Origin: Pseudomonas koreensis
GTDB taxonomy: Bacteria > Pseudomonadota > Gammaproteobacteria > Pseudomonadales > Pseudomonadaceae
Direction: 5' to 3'
NCBI RefSeq assembly: GCF_024169245.1
Contig: NZ_JALJWP010000001.1
Span: forward strand, 1,427,501 to 1,491,500
DNA: 64,000 bases
In this document: positions 40,331 to 48,658 of the stretch, piece by piece
How the letters are laid out: each line of letters starts with the position of its first letter
Numbering within the stretch: the first letter of the stretch is position 1
The notes under the pieces: generated by a model
Database searches by the model: none
What the model was told of the DNA's origin: nothing
What the model saw: only the letters and a program-made list of their open reading frames with translations
Made by a program: the position numbers and the translations under genes

Positions 40331-41687
40331 GTCCGGTGTCAAGGAGTCGATCCGTCGCTACTTCAAGGGCTCTGCCTCGCTGCAGGGCCAGCCGCTGCCG
40401 GAGGTCAACAAGGCGCTGATCGAAGACGCCCCGCGCGTCGTGCGCCTGACCATCTGGGCGATCATCGGCTTCTTCGTGTTCCTGATGCTCTGGGCCCACT
40501 TCGCGGTGATCGACGAAGTGACCAAGGGCGACGGCAAGGCAATTCCCTCTTCGAAAATCCAGAAAATCCAGAACCTGGAGGGCGGTATCGTCTCCGAACT
40601 GTTCGTCAAGGAAGGCCAGATCGTCGAGGCCGGCGCGCCGCTGATTCGTCTCGACGACACGCGTTTTGCCTCCAATGTTGGCGAAACCGAGGCCGATCGC
40701 CTGTCGATGCTGCTGCGGGTAGAGCGCCTGAGCGCGGAAGTCGATGATCGTCCGCTGGATTTCCCCGAAGACGTGCTTAAAGCCGTGCCGGGCCAGGCGA
40801 AAAGCGAAGAGTCGTTGTACATCAGCCGCCGTCAGCAATTGCACGACGAAATCGGCGGCCTGCAGGAGCAGTTGATCCAGCGTCAGCAAGAGCTCCGTGA
40901 GTTCAGCTCCAAACAAGCGCAGTACCGTCAGCAACTCGGCTTGCAGCGCCAGGAAATCAACATGTCCGAGCCGCTGGTGGCGCAGGGCGCGGTCTCGCCG
41001 GTAGAAGTGTTGCGCCTCAAGCGTGCCGAAGTGGAGACCCGTGGCCAGCTCGACGCGACCACGCTGGCGATCCCGCGCGCGGAATCGGCGATCAAGGAAG
41101 TGCAGCGCAAGATCGACGAAACCCGCGGCAAATTCCGCAGCGAAGCGCTGACCCAGCTCAACGAAGCGCGCACCGATCTGAACAAGGCCCAGGCCACCGG
41201 CAAGGCGCTGGAGGACCGCGTCAGCCGTACGCTGGTTACCTCACCCGTGCGGGGCATCGTCAACAAGTTGCTGGTCAACACCATCGGCGGCGTGATCCAG
41301 CCGGGCAGCGACATGGTCGAAATCGTGCCGCTGGACGACACCCTGCTGGTCGAAGCCAAGATCCGTCCGCAGGACATCGCCTTCCTGCACCCGGGGCAGG
41401 AAGCGATCGTCAAATTCACCGCCTATGACTACACCATTTATGGCGGGCTGAAGGCGCAGCTGGAACAGATTGGCGCCGACACCATCACCGACGAAGACAA
41501 GAAAACCACCTATTACGTGATCAAGGTGCGCACCGAGCGCAGTCATTTGGGCACGGATGAAAAGCCATTGCTGATCATTCCGGGGATGGTTGCGTCGGTG
41601 GATATCATTACCGGCAAGAAATCGGTGTTGAGCTATTTGCTGAAGCCGATCATTCGGGCGCGAGCTGAAGCGTTGCACGAGCGCTAG
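40320..41687 (+). CDS. lapC: LapC membrane-fusion protein (HlyD family)
   Basis: A 455-residue type I secretion adaptor. A cytoplasmic N-terminus and one TM helix (about 43-65, 'LTIWAIIGFFVFLMLWAHFAVI') precede a lipoyl-like half 'GIVSELFVKEGQIVEAGAPLIRLD', a long coiled coil (about 150-290) and the C-terminal beta-barrel with the HlyD pattern 'VRGIVNKLLVNTIGGVIQPGSDMVEIVP'. It bridges LapB and LapE. The GTG start at 40320 lies inside the lapB 3' end, so translation is coupled. It is the last gene of the lapEBC operon, and a REP pair follows 24 bp later. Confidence 0.95.
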   Translation: MLLKSGVKESIRRYFKGSASLQGQPLPEVNKALIEDAPRVVRLTIWAIIGFFVFLMLWAHFAVIDEVTKGDGKAIPSSKIQKIQNLEGGIVSELFVKEGQIVEAGAPLIRLDDTRFASNVGETEADRLSMLLRVERLSAEVDDRPLDFPEDVLKAVPGQAKSEESLYISRRQQLHDEIGGLQEQLIQRQQELREFSSKQAQYRQQLGLQRQEINMSEPLVAQGAVSPVEVLRLKRAEVETRGQLDATTLAIPRAESAIKEVQRKIDETRGKFRSEALTQLNEARTDLNKAQATGKALEDRVSRTLVTSPVRGIVNKLLVNTIGGVIQPGSDMVEIVPLDDTLLVEAKIRPQDIAFLHPGQEAIVKFTAYDYTIYGGLKAQLEQIGADTITDEDKKTTYYVIKVRTERSHLGTDEKPLLIIPGMVASVDIITGKKSVLSYLLKPIIRARAEALHER

Positions 41688-41711
41688 ATCTTCAGCGCTG
41701 CTGACGGCCCC

Positions 41712-41776
41712 TTCGCGAGCAGGCTCGCTCCCACAGGAGATCGCATTTCAACTGTGGGAGCGAGCCTGCTCGCGAA
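41712..41776. repeat. Paired REP palindromes after lapC
   Basis: Inverted copies at 41712-41735 and 41753-41776 of the same 24-bp element found at 10737, 20853 and 48592. The 17-bp spacer is shorter than at 10737. It lies directly downstream of the lapEBC operon. Confidence 0.9.
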
Positions 41777-42023
41777 GGCGTCCGCTCAGACTCTACATAT
41801 CCGTCGGGAAGTGACAAAAATCGTCACTCCACGCCCACTCACCCTTCGTCATATCGTTATTCATTAACGGTATTTAATTTCCAATTCTTATAGCTATAAA
41901 GTCACCCACCTGCGTACCTGCCGACCAATCGGCGCGCCGCACGACCTGAACCGACACGCAATCCAGCGTGAGTGTCTGATCGACGTGCGCGTCCGTGAGC
42001 GCGCCGTGAGTGGGAGATGATTG
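41777..42023 (+). promoter_or_regulatory. Promoter region of the TauD/ABC operon
   Basis: An AT-rich stretch around 41855-41902, including a perfect palindrome 'TTATAGCTATAA' (41888-41899), stands out in a GC-rich setting. Such a layout is common ahead of sulfur-starvation genes controlled by CysB-like activators, but no specific site can be proven by eye. No gene is seen in this gap. Confidence 0.4.
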
Positions 42024-42920
42024 ATGTCCGCCGTTACTGCCACCGAAAGCGCCGCAACTGCCGCGCCACAAGTTTTCGAAATTCGTCCATTCAGCGGTGC
42101 CGTCGGCGCCGAGATCGTTGGCCTCGACCTCAGCCGACCGGTCAATGATCAGGACTTCGCGCGCATTCACCGCGCGCACCTGGATCACCACGTCGTGGTC
42201 TTTCGCGATCAGCAGATCACCCCGCAACAGCAAATCGATTTCAGCCGTCGCTTCGGCGTGTTGCAGATCCACGTGCTCAAGCAGTTCCTGCTGGCCAATC
42301 ACCCGGAAATTCTCATCGTTTCCAACATCATCGAGAACGGCCAGAACATCGGTCTCGGTGACGCCGGCAAGTTCTGGCATTCCGATCTTTCCTATAAAGA
42401 GCTGCCGAGTCTCGGCTCGATGCTGCACGCCCAAGAGTTGCCCTCCGAGGGCGGCGACACGCTGTTTGCCGACATGCACAAAGCCTGGGACGACTTGCCC
42501 GCTGCGTTGCGCAATGCGGTCGAAGGGCGTTCCGCCGCGCATTCCTACACCGCGCGCTACAGCGAAACCAAATTCGAAGGCAACTGGCGCCCGACCCTGA
42601 CCCCGGAACAACTGGCCCAGGTCGCAGAAGTAGTGCATCCGGTGGTGCGCACCCACCCGGAAAACGGCCGCAAGGCCTTGTTCGTCAGTGAAGGCTTCAC
42701 CACGCGCATCGTCGGCCTGCCGGAAGACGAAAGTCGCCAGCTGCTCGCCGAACTCTTCGCCCACAGCGTGCTGCCGCAAAACATCTACCGCCATCAGTGG
42801 GAACCGCATGACCTGGTGTTCTGGGACAACCGTTCGCTGATCCACCTCGCCGCCGGCTGCCCCGCGCATCTGCGCCGCAAGCTGTATCGCACGACCATCC
42901 AGGGCGACACGCCTTTCTGA
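42024..42920 (+). CDS. TauD/TfdA-family Fe(II)/2-oxoglutarate dioxygenase
   Basis: A 298-residue dioxygenase. The HxD pair is in 'FWHSDLSY' (about residues 118-121), the distal iron His in 'FWDNRSLIHLA', and the oxoglutarate-binding Arg in 'RRKLYRTTI' near the C-terminus, so the active site is complete. Family members cleave sulfonates, alkyl sulfates, aryloxyalkanoates and similar compounds. Its coupling to an SsuB/TauB-like ATPase and a permease suggests use of an imported sulfur (or similar) compound, but the substrate cannot be read from sequence. The ATG at 42024 follows GGGAGA at a good distance; a TTG three bases earlier is less likely. Confidence 0.88.
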   Translation: MSAVTATESAATAAPQVFEIRPFSGAVGAEIVGLDLSRPVNDQDFARIHRAHLDHHVVVFRDQQITPQQQIDFSRRFGVLQIHVLKQFLLANHPEILIVSNIIENGQNIGLGDAGKFWHSDLSYKELPSLGSMLHAQELPSEGGDTLFADMHKAWDDLPAALRNAVEGRSAAHSYTARYSETKFEGNWRPTLTPEQLAQVAEVVHPVVRTHPENGRKALFVSEGFTTRIVGLPEDESRQLLAELFAHSVLPQNIYRHQWEPHDLVFWDNRSLIHLAAGCPAHLRRKLYRTTIQGDTPF

Positions 42921-42937
42921 TTCGCCGGAGATCGACC

Positions 42938-43798
42938 ATGAACGCCCCTTTGCCAGGCCACGCGGCCAGCAACCCGATCGCCCACAGCGAAGCGTTGTTG
43001 GCCGTCGATCACGTCAGCCTCGAATACCGTACGCCGCAACGCGTGGTGCGCGCCACTCATCAGGTCAGTTTCGCCATCGATCCGGCTGATCGTTTCGTCC
43101 TGCTCGGCCCGTCCGGTTGCGGTAAATCCACCCTGCTCAAAGCGGTCGCCGGGTTCATCCAGCCCTGCGAAGGCGAGATCCGTCTGCAAGGCCAGCGCGT
43201 CGATGCGCCGGGGCCGGACCGCATTGTGGTGTTCCAGGAATTCGATCAGTTGCCGCCGTGGAAAACCGTGAAGCAGAACGTGATGTTCCCGCTGCTCGCC
43301 TCGCGCACTTTGAACAAGAAAGACGCTGAAGAGCGTGCGTTGCATTATCTGCAAAAGGTCGGCCTGGCGGCGTTCGCCGACGCCTATCCGCACACCTTGT
43401 CCGGCGGCATGAAGGCGCGGGTGGCGATCGCCCGGGCCTTGGCCATGCAGCCGAAAATCCTCTTGATGGATGAACCCTTCGCTGCACTCGATGCGCTGAC
43501 CCGCCGCAAGATGCAGGAGGAGTTGCTGCTGCTCTGGGAAGAGGTGCGCTTCACTTTGTTGTTCGTCACCCACTCGATCGAAGAGGCTTTGGTGGTGGGC
43601 AATCGCATCCTGTTGCTGTCACCGCATCCGGGGCGGGTGCGCGCCGAAGTACACAGCCATCAATACGATCTGCACAGCCTTGGTGGCGTGGCGTTTCAGG
43701 AATCGGCACGGCGCATTCATCGTCTGCTGTTCGATGAAGGCCAGGCGCCGGAGACCGAACGTGAGCATGACTTCAACGACATTCGCATCGCCTATTGA
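42938..43798 (+). CDS. ABC transporter ATPase (TauB/SsuB type)
   Basis: A 286-residue nucleotide-binding subunit. Walker A 'LLGPSGCGKSTLLK', Q-loop 'VVFQEFDQLPPW', signature 'LSGGMKARVAIARAL', Walker B 'ILLMDEPFAALD' and H-loop 'LFVTHSIEEAL' are all present. The 'PPWKTVKQNV' pattern after the Q-loop is typical of nitrate/sulfonate/taurine importers. The start ATG lies 17 bp after the dioxygenase stop, and the permease follows 20 bp downstream. No periplasmic binding protein gene adjoins, so one must be supplied from elsewhere if this is an importer. Confidence 0.92.
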   Translation: MNAPLPGHAASNPIAHSEALLAVDHVSLEYRTPQRVVRATHQVSFAIDPADRFVLLGPSGCGKSTLLKAVAGFIQPCEGEIRLQGQRVDAPGPDRIVVFQEFDQLPPWKTVKQNVMFPLLASRTLNKKDAEERALHYLQKVGLAAFADAYPHTLSGGMKARVAIARALAMQPKILLMDEPFAALDALTRRKMQEELLLLWEEVRFTLLFVTHSIEEALVVGNRILLLSPHPGRVRAEVHSHQYDLHSLGGVAFQESARRIHRLLFDEGQAPETEREHDFNDIRIAY

Positions 43799-43818
43799 AC
43801 GGCCAGGAGGACTACCCG

Positions 43819-44685
43819 ATGAGCCATTCATCATCCGTGCGTGAAGAATTCGAAACCGTGCTCAAGCCGCTGACCGCAGTGCCGGTCGAGCGTGAATTGC
43901 CGCTCGGCACGCGCCTGTGGCAACAGGGCTGGCTGCGCAAAAGCCTGATCCTCATCGTGCTGGCGATTATCTGGGAAGTGGTCGCGCGGATTCAGAACAA
44001 CGACCTGATGCTGCCGAGTTTTCTGCAAACTGCGCATGCCTTGTTCGACGGGCTGCTCAGTGGCGAGCTGCTGGCCAAGGTGTGGATATCTTTAGTGGTG
44101 CTGATCAAGGGCTACCTGATCGGCATCATCCTCGCGTTCGCCCTGACGACATTGGCGGTCTCGACCCAGTTGGGACGTGATCTGCTCAGTACGATGACTT
44201 CGATGTTCAACCCGTTGCCGGCGATTGCCCTGCTGCCGCTGGCCTTGCTCTGGTTCGGGCTGGGGCAGAACAGCCTGATTTTCGTGCTGGTGCATTCGGT
44301 GTTGTGGGCGCTGGCGCTGAATACTTATGCGGGATTCCTCGGCGTCTCCGAGACGCTGCGCATGGCCGGGCGCAATTATGGTTTGAAGGGCTTGCGCCTG
44401 GTCTTGTTCATCCTGATCCCGGCGGCGCTGCCGTCGATTCTCGCGGGTCTGAAAATTGGCTGGGCGTTCGCGTGGCGCACATTGATCGCCGCCGAGTTGG
44501 TATTTGGTGCGACCAGTGGCAAGGGTGGGCTGGGCTGGTACATCTTTCAGAATCGCAATGAGCTGTACACCGACAAGGTGTTTGCCGGATTGGCGGTGGT
44601 GATTTTGATTGGCTTGCTGGCGGAGAATCTGGTGTTCGATACCCTCGAGCGTATGACCGTCAAGCGTTGGGGTATGCAGCGCTGA
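43819..44685 (+). CDS. ABC transporter permease (TauC/SsuC type)
   Basis: A 288-residue permease with about six TM helices. The first is 'SLILIVLAIIWEVVARI', and the EAA coupling loop reads 'EALRMAGRNYGLKG'-like ('SETLRMAGRNYGLKGLRLVLFILIPAALPSILAGLKIG'), which docks on the ATPase. The start is ATG 43819 with AGGAGG 8 nt upstream. It belongs to the binding-protein-dependent transport family for sulfonates, nitrate and similar solutes and is the last gene of the three-gene operon. A large palindrome follows five bases after the stop. Confidence 0.91.
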   Translation: MSHSSSVREEFETVLKPLTAVPVERELPLGTRLWQQGWLRKSLILIVLAIIWEVVARIQNNDLMLPSFLQTAHALFDGLLSGELLAKVWISLVVLIKGYLIGIILAFALTTLAVSTQLGRDLLSTMTSMFNPLPAIALLPLALLWFGLGQNSLIFVLVHSVLWALALNTYAGFLGVSETLRMAGRNYGLKGLRLVLFILIPAALPSILAGLKIGWAFAWRTLIAAELVFGATSGKGGLGWYIFQNRNELYTDKVFAGLAVVILIGLLAENLVFDTLERMTVKRWGMQR

Positions 44686-44689
44686 CCTG

Positions 44690-44765
44690 AAAAGATCGCA
44701 GCCTTCGGCAGCTCCTACATGGGAAAACAATCCCCTGTAGGAGCTGCCGCAGGCTGCGATCTTTT
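44690..44765. repeat. Long palindromic repeat between permease and lysR
   Basis: A 30-bp arm beginning 'aaaagatcgcagccttcggc' (44690-44719) and its inverse (44736-44765) with one or two mismatches and a 16-bp loop. Ending in 'gatctttt', it could double as a terminator for the ABC operon. A sister copy lies at 45746-45826. Confidence 0.88.
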
Positions 44766-44817
44766 GATCTGCTAGCATTGCGCTCGGATCAATCCAGATC
44801 AGCAATGAGTGCTCAGC

Positions 44818-45735
44818 ATGCAACTCCCGGACATGAACCTTCTGGTCGCCCTCGATGCCTTGCTCGACGAGGGCAGCGTGGTCGGCGCTGCGCGGCGGAT
44901 GAATCTCAGCCCGGCGGCCATGAGCCGTACCCTGACGCGGATCCGCGAAGCCATTGGCGATCCGATTCTGGTCCGCGCCGGGCGTGGTCTGGTGCCGACC
45001 CCCAAAGCCCTCGAGTTACGCGAACAGGTGCGCGATGTGGTCGAGCAGGCAGCGCTGCTCTTTCGCTCCGCCGACAGCGTCGAGCTGGGCACCTTGCGCC
45101 GGCGTTTCAGCATCCGTGCCAATGATTTTTTCGTCGGCGTCTACGGCGGCAAGCTGTTCGACACCCTCGACCAGCTCGCCCCGCATTGCGAACTGCGCTT
45201 CGTCCCGGAAGGCGACGGCGACGATGAGGCGCTGCGCGAAGGACGCATCGATCTGAGCGTCAGCAACACCCGGCCGCTCACGCCGGAGGTTAAGGTACAG
45301 AACCTGTTCTCCACGCATTTCGTCGGCCTGGTGCGCGAGAACCATCCGTTGCTCGATGGCGAAATCACTGCCGAACGCTACGCCGGATTTTCCCACATCA
45401 GCATGTCGCGCCGGGGCATTGCTCGCGGCCCGATCGATACGGCGCTGAATGCTCTGGGGCTGGAGCGCCGGGTGGCGGTGATCGCGCCGAGTTTCCACGC
45501 AGCAATGTTTGCCTTGCCCGACTCCGACCTGATCCTGCCGGTGCCTAAAGAGGCCCTGCTCAGCGTACGGCGGCTGGGGCTGAAACTGCGTTCATTCGAC
45601 CTGCCGATTCCGCTGCCCATGCTGATGCTGACCCAGGCCTGGCACCCGCGTTTCGACAAGGACCCGGCCCACCGCTGGCTGCGCGAAACCCTCAAGACCT
45701 GCTGCGATGAAACGTGGCTGGCCGCACAGCCTTAA
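44818..45735 (+). CDS. LysR-family transcriptional regulator
   Basis: A 305-residue regulator. The N-terminal winged helix (4-62) reads 'MNLLVALDALLDEGSVVGAARRMNLSPAAMSRTLTRIREAIGDPILVRAGRGLVPTPKA', the LysR hallmark, and is followed by a linker helix and a periplasmic-binding-like effector domain ('FSIRANDFFVGVYGGKLFDTL', 'LVRENHPLLDG'). ATG 44818 is preferred over a GTG nine bases earlier; the ribosome site is weak. It is bracketed by two copies of one palindrome family, so it is probably its own transcription unit. It could control the upstream dioxygenase/ABC genes or the downstream efflux genes; the sequence does not decide. Confidence 0.9.
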   Translation: MQLPDMNLLVALDALLDEGSVVGAARRMNLSPAAMSRTLTRIREAIGDPILVRAGRGLVPTPKALELREQVRDVVEQAALLFRSADSVELGTLRRRFSIRANDFFVGVYGGKLFDTLDQLAPHCELRFVPEGDGDDEALREGRIDLSVSNTRPLTPEVKVQNLFSTHFVGLVRENHPLLDGEITAERYAGFSHISMSRRGIARGPIDTALNALGLERRVAVIAPSFHAAMFALPDSDLILPVPKEALLSVRRLGLKLRSFDLPIPLPMLMLTQAWHPRFDKDPAHRWLRETLKTCCDETWLAAQP

Positions 45736-45745
45736 AAAAAGCAAA

Positions 45746-45826
45746 GCAAAAGATCGCAGCCTTCGGCAGCTCCTACACTGGAATGCATTTCCCCTGTAGG
45801 AGCTGCCGAAGGCTGCGATCTTTTGC
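45746..45826. repeat. Long palindromic repeat after lysR
   Basis: 32-bp perfect inverted arms (45746-45777 and 45795-45826) built on the same 'gatcgcagccttcggcagct' core as the repeat at 44690. With 10 bp to the lysR stop and 'cttttgctttt' trailing, it probably also serves as a terminator. Confidence 0.9.
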
Positions 45827-45934
45827 TTTTGATATTTGTGTCTGATGCACTTATAACCTGCCGATAAGTCAATTTTCGTCAGCATCAAGCCCCACTAAAA
45901 TGCTCCGGTATTTCCACCCCCGGAGTTTTCATTC

Positions 45935-47473
45935 ATGACATCCCTGACGGTCACGGCGACCCTCGCCGCGGCCAGCCCGGCGACGGCGGCTGCGCCACCG
46001 GTGTTCGGGGCGCGGATCATCATTGGTCTGGTCGGCGTGCTGTTGGCCGTGCTGGTCTCGGGCCTCAACGAGATGGTCACCAAAGTCGCACTCGCCGATA
46101 TTCGTGGCGCGCTGCACATCGGCTATGACGAAGGCACGTGGCTGGTCGCCAGTTACACCGCCACGTCTGTCGCAGCCATGGCCTTCGCGCCGTGGTGCTC
46201 GGTGACCTTCTCGCTGCGCCGCTTCACCCTCTGCGCCATCGGACTGTTTACCGTGCTCGGCGTGTTGTGCCCGTTCGCGCCGAATTACGAAAGTCTGTTG
46301 TTGATGCGCATCCTTCAGGGCCTGGCCGGCGGCGCGCTGCCGCCGATGCTGATGACCGTTGCGCTGCGCTTTTTGCCCGCCAACATCAAACTCTACGGAC
46401 TGGCCGGTTACGCCTTGACCGCGACGTTCGGCCCGGGACTCGGCACGCCGCTGGCCGGTCTGTGGACCGAATACGTCGGCTGGCAATGGACGTTCTGGCA
46501 GATCATCGTGCCGTGCCTGATCGCCATGGCCGCGGTGGCCTACGGCTTGCCGCAGGATCCGCTGCGCCTGGAACGCCTCAAGTCATTCAACTGGAAAGGC
46601 CTGCTGCTGGGCTTTCCGGCGATCTGCATGCTGGTGATCGGTCTGTTGCAGGGCAATCGACTTGACTGGTTCGAGTCGAATCTGATCTGTGGATTACTCG
46701 GCGCCGGTTCGCTGCTGCTGGTGGCTTTTCTGATCAATGAATGGTCGCAACCGATTCCGTTTTTCAAGCTGCAGATGCTCGGCATCCGCAACTTGTTGTT
46801 CGCCCTGATCACCCTCGCCGGGGTGTTGATCGTGCTGCTGGCGGTGGTGTTGATTCCGTCGAGTTATCTGGCCCAGGTGCAAGGTTATCGTCCGGCGCAA
46901 ACCGCGCCGATCATGCTCATTGCCGCGTTGCCGCAGCTGATTGCGCTACCGTTGGTGGCAGCGCTGTGCAACTTGCGCTGGGTCGATTGTCGCTGGGTGC
47001 TTGGCATTGGCCTGAGCATGCTCGCGCTGTCCTGCCTGGGCGGTTCGCACCTGACCTCTGCGTGGATTCGCGACGATTTCTACGTCCTGCAATGGCTGCA
47101 GATTTTCGGCCAGCCGATGGCGGTGTTGCCGCTGCTGATGTTGTCGACCGGCAGTATCACGCCGATGGAAGGGCCGTTCGCGTCGGCGTGGTTCAACACC
47201 GTCAAAGGTCTCGCCGCGGTGGTCGCCACCGGCGTGATCGAAGCGCTGACCACCGCGCGCCTGCATTTCCATTCGACCATGTTGGTCGACAGCCTCGGCA
47301 ATTCGCCGCTGGCCGATCACAGCGATTCGGGCCTCGCTCACCGCGTGCACGAGCAGGCGGTGGTGCTGACTTCCTCCGATCTCTACCTGTGCATGGCCGG
47401 CGTCGCCCTAACGCTGATTCTGCTGATTTTCTGGCTGCCAACGCGGATTTATCCGCCGCGCGCGCCGACCTGA
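45935..47473 (+). CDS. MFS multidrug efflux transporter (DHA2/EmrB type)
   Basis: A 512-residue integral membrane protein with about 14 hydrophobic segments and the drug:H+ antiporter pattern. TM1 is 'IIIGLVGVLLAVLVSGLNEMV', and 'YDEGTWLVASYTATSVAAM' replaces the classic motif D start. The antiporter motif C region reads 'GYALTATFGPGLGTPLAGLWTEYVGWQWTFW', as in EmrB. It should work with the following EmrA-like adaptor and the NodT-type outer-membrane factor as a tripartite pump. Three genes in a row on one strand support this. A possible regulator is the upstream LysR protein. Confidence 0.91.
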   Translation: MTSLTVTATLAAASPATAAAPPVFGARIIIGLVGVLLAVLVSGLNEMVTKVALADIRGALHIGYDEGTWLVASYTATSVAAMAFAPWCSVTFSLRRFTLCAIGLFTVLGVLCPFAPNYESLLLMRILQGLAGGALPPMLMTVALRFLPANIKLYGLAGYALTATFGPGLGTPLAGLWTEYVGWQWTFWQIIVPCLIAMAAVAYGLPQDPLRLERLKSFNWKGLLLGFPAICMLVIGLLQGNRLDWFESNLICGLLGAGSLLLVAFLINEWSQPIPFFKLQMLGIRNLLFALITLAGVLIVLLAVVLIPSSYLAQVQGYRPAQTAPIMLIAALPQLIALPLVAALCNLRWVDCRWVLGIGLSMLALSCLGGSHLTSAWIRDDFYVLQWLQIFGQPMAVLPLLMLSTGSITPMEGPFASAWFNTVKGLAAVVATGVIEALTTARLHFHSTMLVDSLGNSPLADHSDSGLAHRVHEQAVVLTSSDLYLCMAGVALTLILLIFWLPTRIYPPRAPT

Positions 47474-47500
47474 TCGCTGCACTGAAACTGAAGGTTTTAT

Positions 47501-48568
47501 ATGACTCAATCCAAGCAAAAACTCGCGGTGGCCGTGGCTGCCGCGCTGGCGGTGGGCGTGTTGGTATATCTGGCGATGCCAGGGCTGTTCGGCCAACGCA
47601 CCGAGCAAACCACTAATGACGCCTTCGTCTCCGCCGACTACACGCTGGTGGTGCCCCGCGTTGCCGGGTTTATCAAGCAGGTGCTGGTCGAAGACAACCA
47701 GCAGGTCAAGGCCGGGCAGTTGCTGGCGCTGATCGATGACCGCGATTTGCGCGCAGCGGCGGAAGCGGCGGATGCGCAAACCCTGGTCGCGCGGGCGCAA
47801 TTGCAGAACGCCAACGCGACTCTGGAACGGCAGGCTTCGCTGATTGCTCAGGCGCAGGCTGCAGTGGTCTCGGCCAAAGCGCAAATGGCCTTCGCGCAGC
47901 AGGAACTGAACCGCTATAACCACCTCGCCGGGGTCGGCGCTGGCACCGTGCAGAACGCGCAACAGGCACGCACGCGCATTGATCAGGCTTCGGCGCGTCT
48001 CGACACCGCGACGGCGAAACTGGCGGCCGAACGCAAACAAGTCGAAATTCTCACTGCCCAGCGCAACGCCGCCGAAGGCACTCTGAAACACGCGCAGGCG
48101 GCGCTGGAAATCGCCAGCTTCAACCTGTCGTACACGCGCATCACCGCGCCGCAGGACGGCATGATCGGCGAGCGTGCGGTGCGTGTCGGCGCCTACGTCA
48201 CCCCGGGCAGCAAGCTGCTGGCGGTGGTGCCGTTGCAGCAGGCCTATGTGGTCGCCAATTTTCAGGAAACCCAGTTGACCGACGTGCAGCCGGGGCAGGA
48301 TGTGCAAGTGCGAGTAGATAGTCTCGGTGGTGAAGCCCTGACTGGCCGTGTCGAGAGCATTGCGCCGGCAACGGGCGTGACCTTCGCGGCGGTGAAACCG
48401 GATAACGCGACGGGCAACTTCACCAAAGTGGTGCAGCGGATCCCGGTGAAGATCGTGCTGGAGCCGGGCCAGCCACTGGCCGAGCGGTTGCGGGTGGGGA
48501 TGTCGGTGGAGGCGAGTATTGATACCGCCCGCTCGAAGGCGTCCGGGCGCGAGGTGACGCAGCGATGA
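47501..48568 (+). CDS. EmrA/HlyD-family membrane-fusion protein
   Basis: A 355-residue periplasmic adaptor with an N-terminal TM helix ('KLAVAVAAALAVGVLVYLAMPGLFG'), 'TTNDAFVSADYTLVVPRVAGFIKQVLVEDNQQVKAGQLLALIDDRDL' (lipoyl and barrel entry), a long coiled coil (about 85-205), then 'YTRITAPQDGMIGERAVRVGAYVTPGSKLLAVVP' and a barrel 'YVVANFQETQLTDVQPGQDVQVRVD'. This matches EmrA in size and order. It starts 27 bp after the MFS gene. A REP couple lies directly after its stop, within the start region of the outer-membrane gene. Confidence 0.92.
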   Translation: MTQSKQKLAVAVAAALAVGVLVYLAMPGLFGQRTEQTTNDAFVSADYTLVVPRVAGFIKQVLVEDNQQVKAGQLLALIDDRDLRAAAEAADAQTLVARAQLQNANATLERQASLIAQAQAAVVSAKAQMAFAQQELNRYNHLAGVGAGTVQNAQQARTRIDQASARLDTATAKLAAERKQVEILTAQRNAAEGTLKHAQAALEIASFNLSYTRITAPQDGMIGERAVRVGAYVTPGSKLLAVVPLQQAYVVANFQETQLTDVQPGQDVQVRVDSLGGEALTGRVESIAPATGVTFAAVKPDNATGNFTKVVQRIPVKIVLEPGQPLAERLRVGMSVEASIDTARSKASGREVTQR

Positions 48569-48591
48569 TCGGTGTTGAATCGGCTGTCGCG

Positions 48592-48658
48592 TTCGCGAGC
48601 AGGCTCGCTTCCACTGGGGCAACGCACTCCAGAATGTGGGAGCGAGCCTGCTCGCGAA
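48592..48658. repeat. Paired REP palindromes at the start of the outer-membrane factor gene
   Basis: Inverted copies of the window's REP element at 48592-48615 (with two changes: 'cttccact' end) and 48635-48658. The second copy begins one base inside the ATG used for the following gene and supplies its first eight codons. Confidence 0.92.

Noticed and set aside
38180..40342. 720-codon minus-strand open frame opposite lapB
   Set aside because: It mirrors the ABC transporter gene in the antisense direction; no family pattern and no ribosome site.
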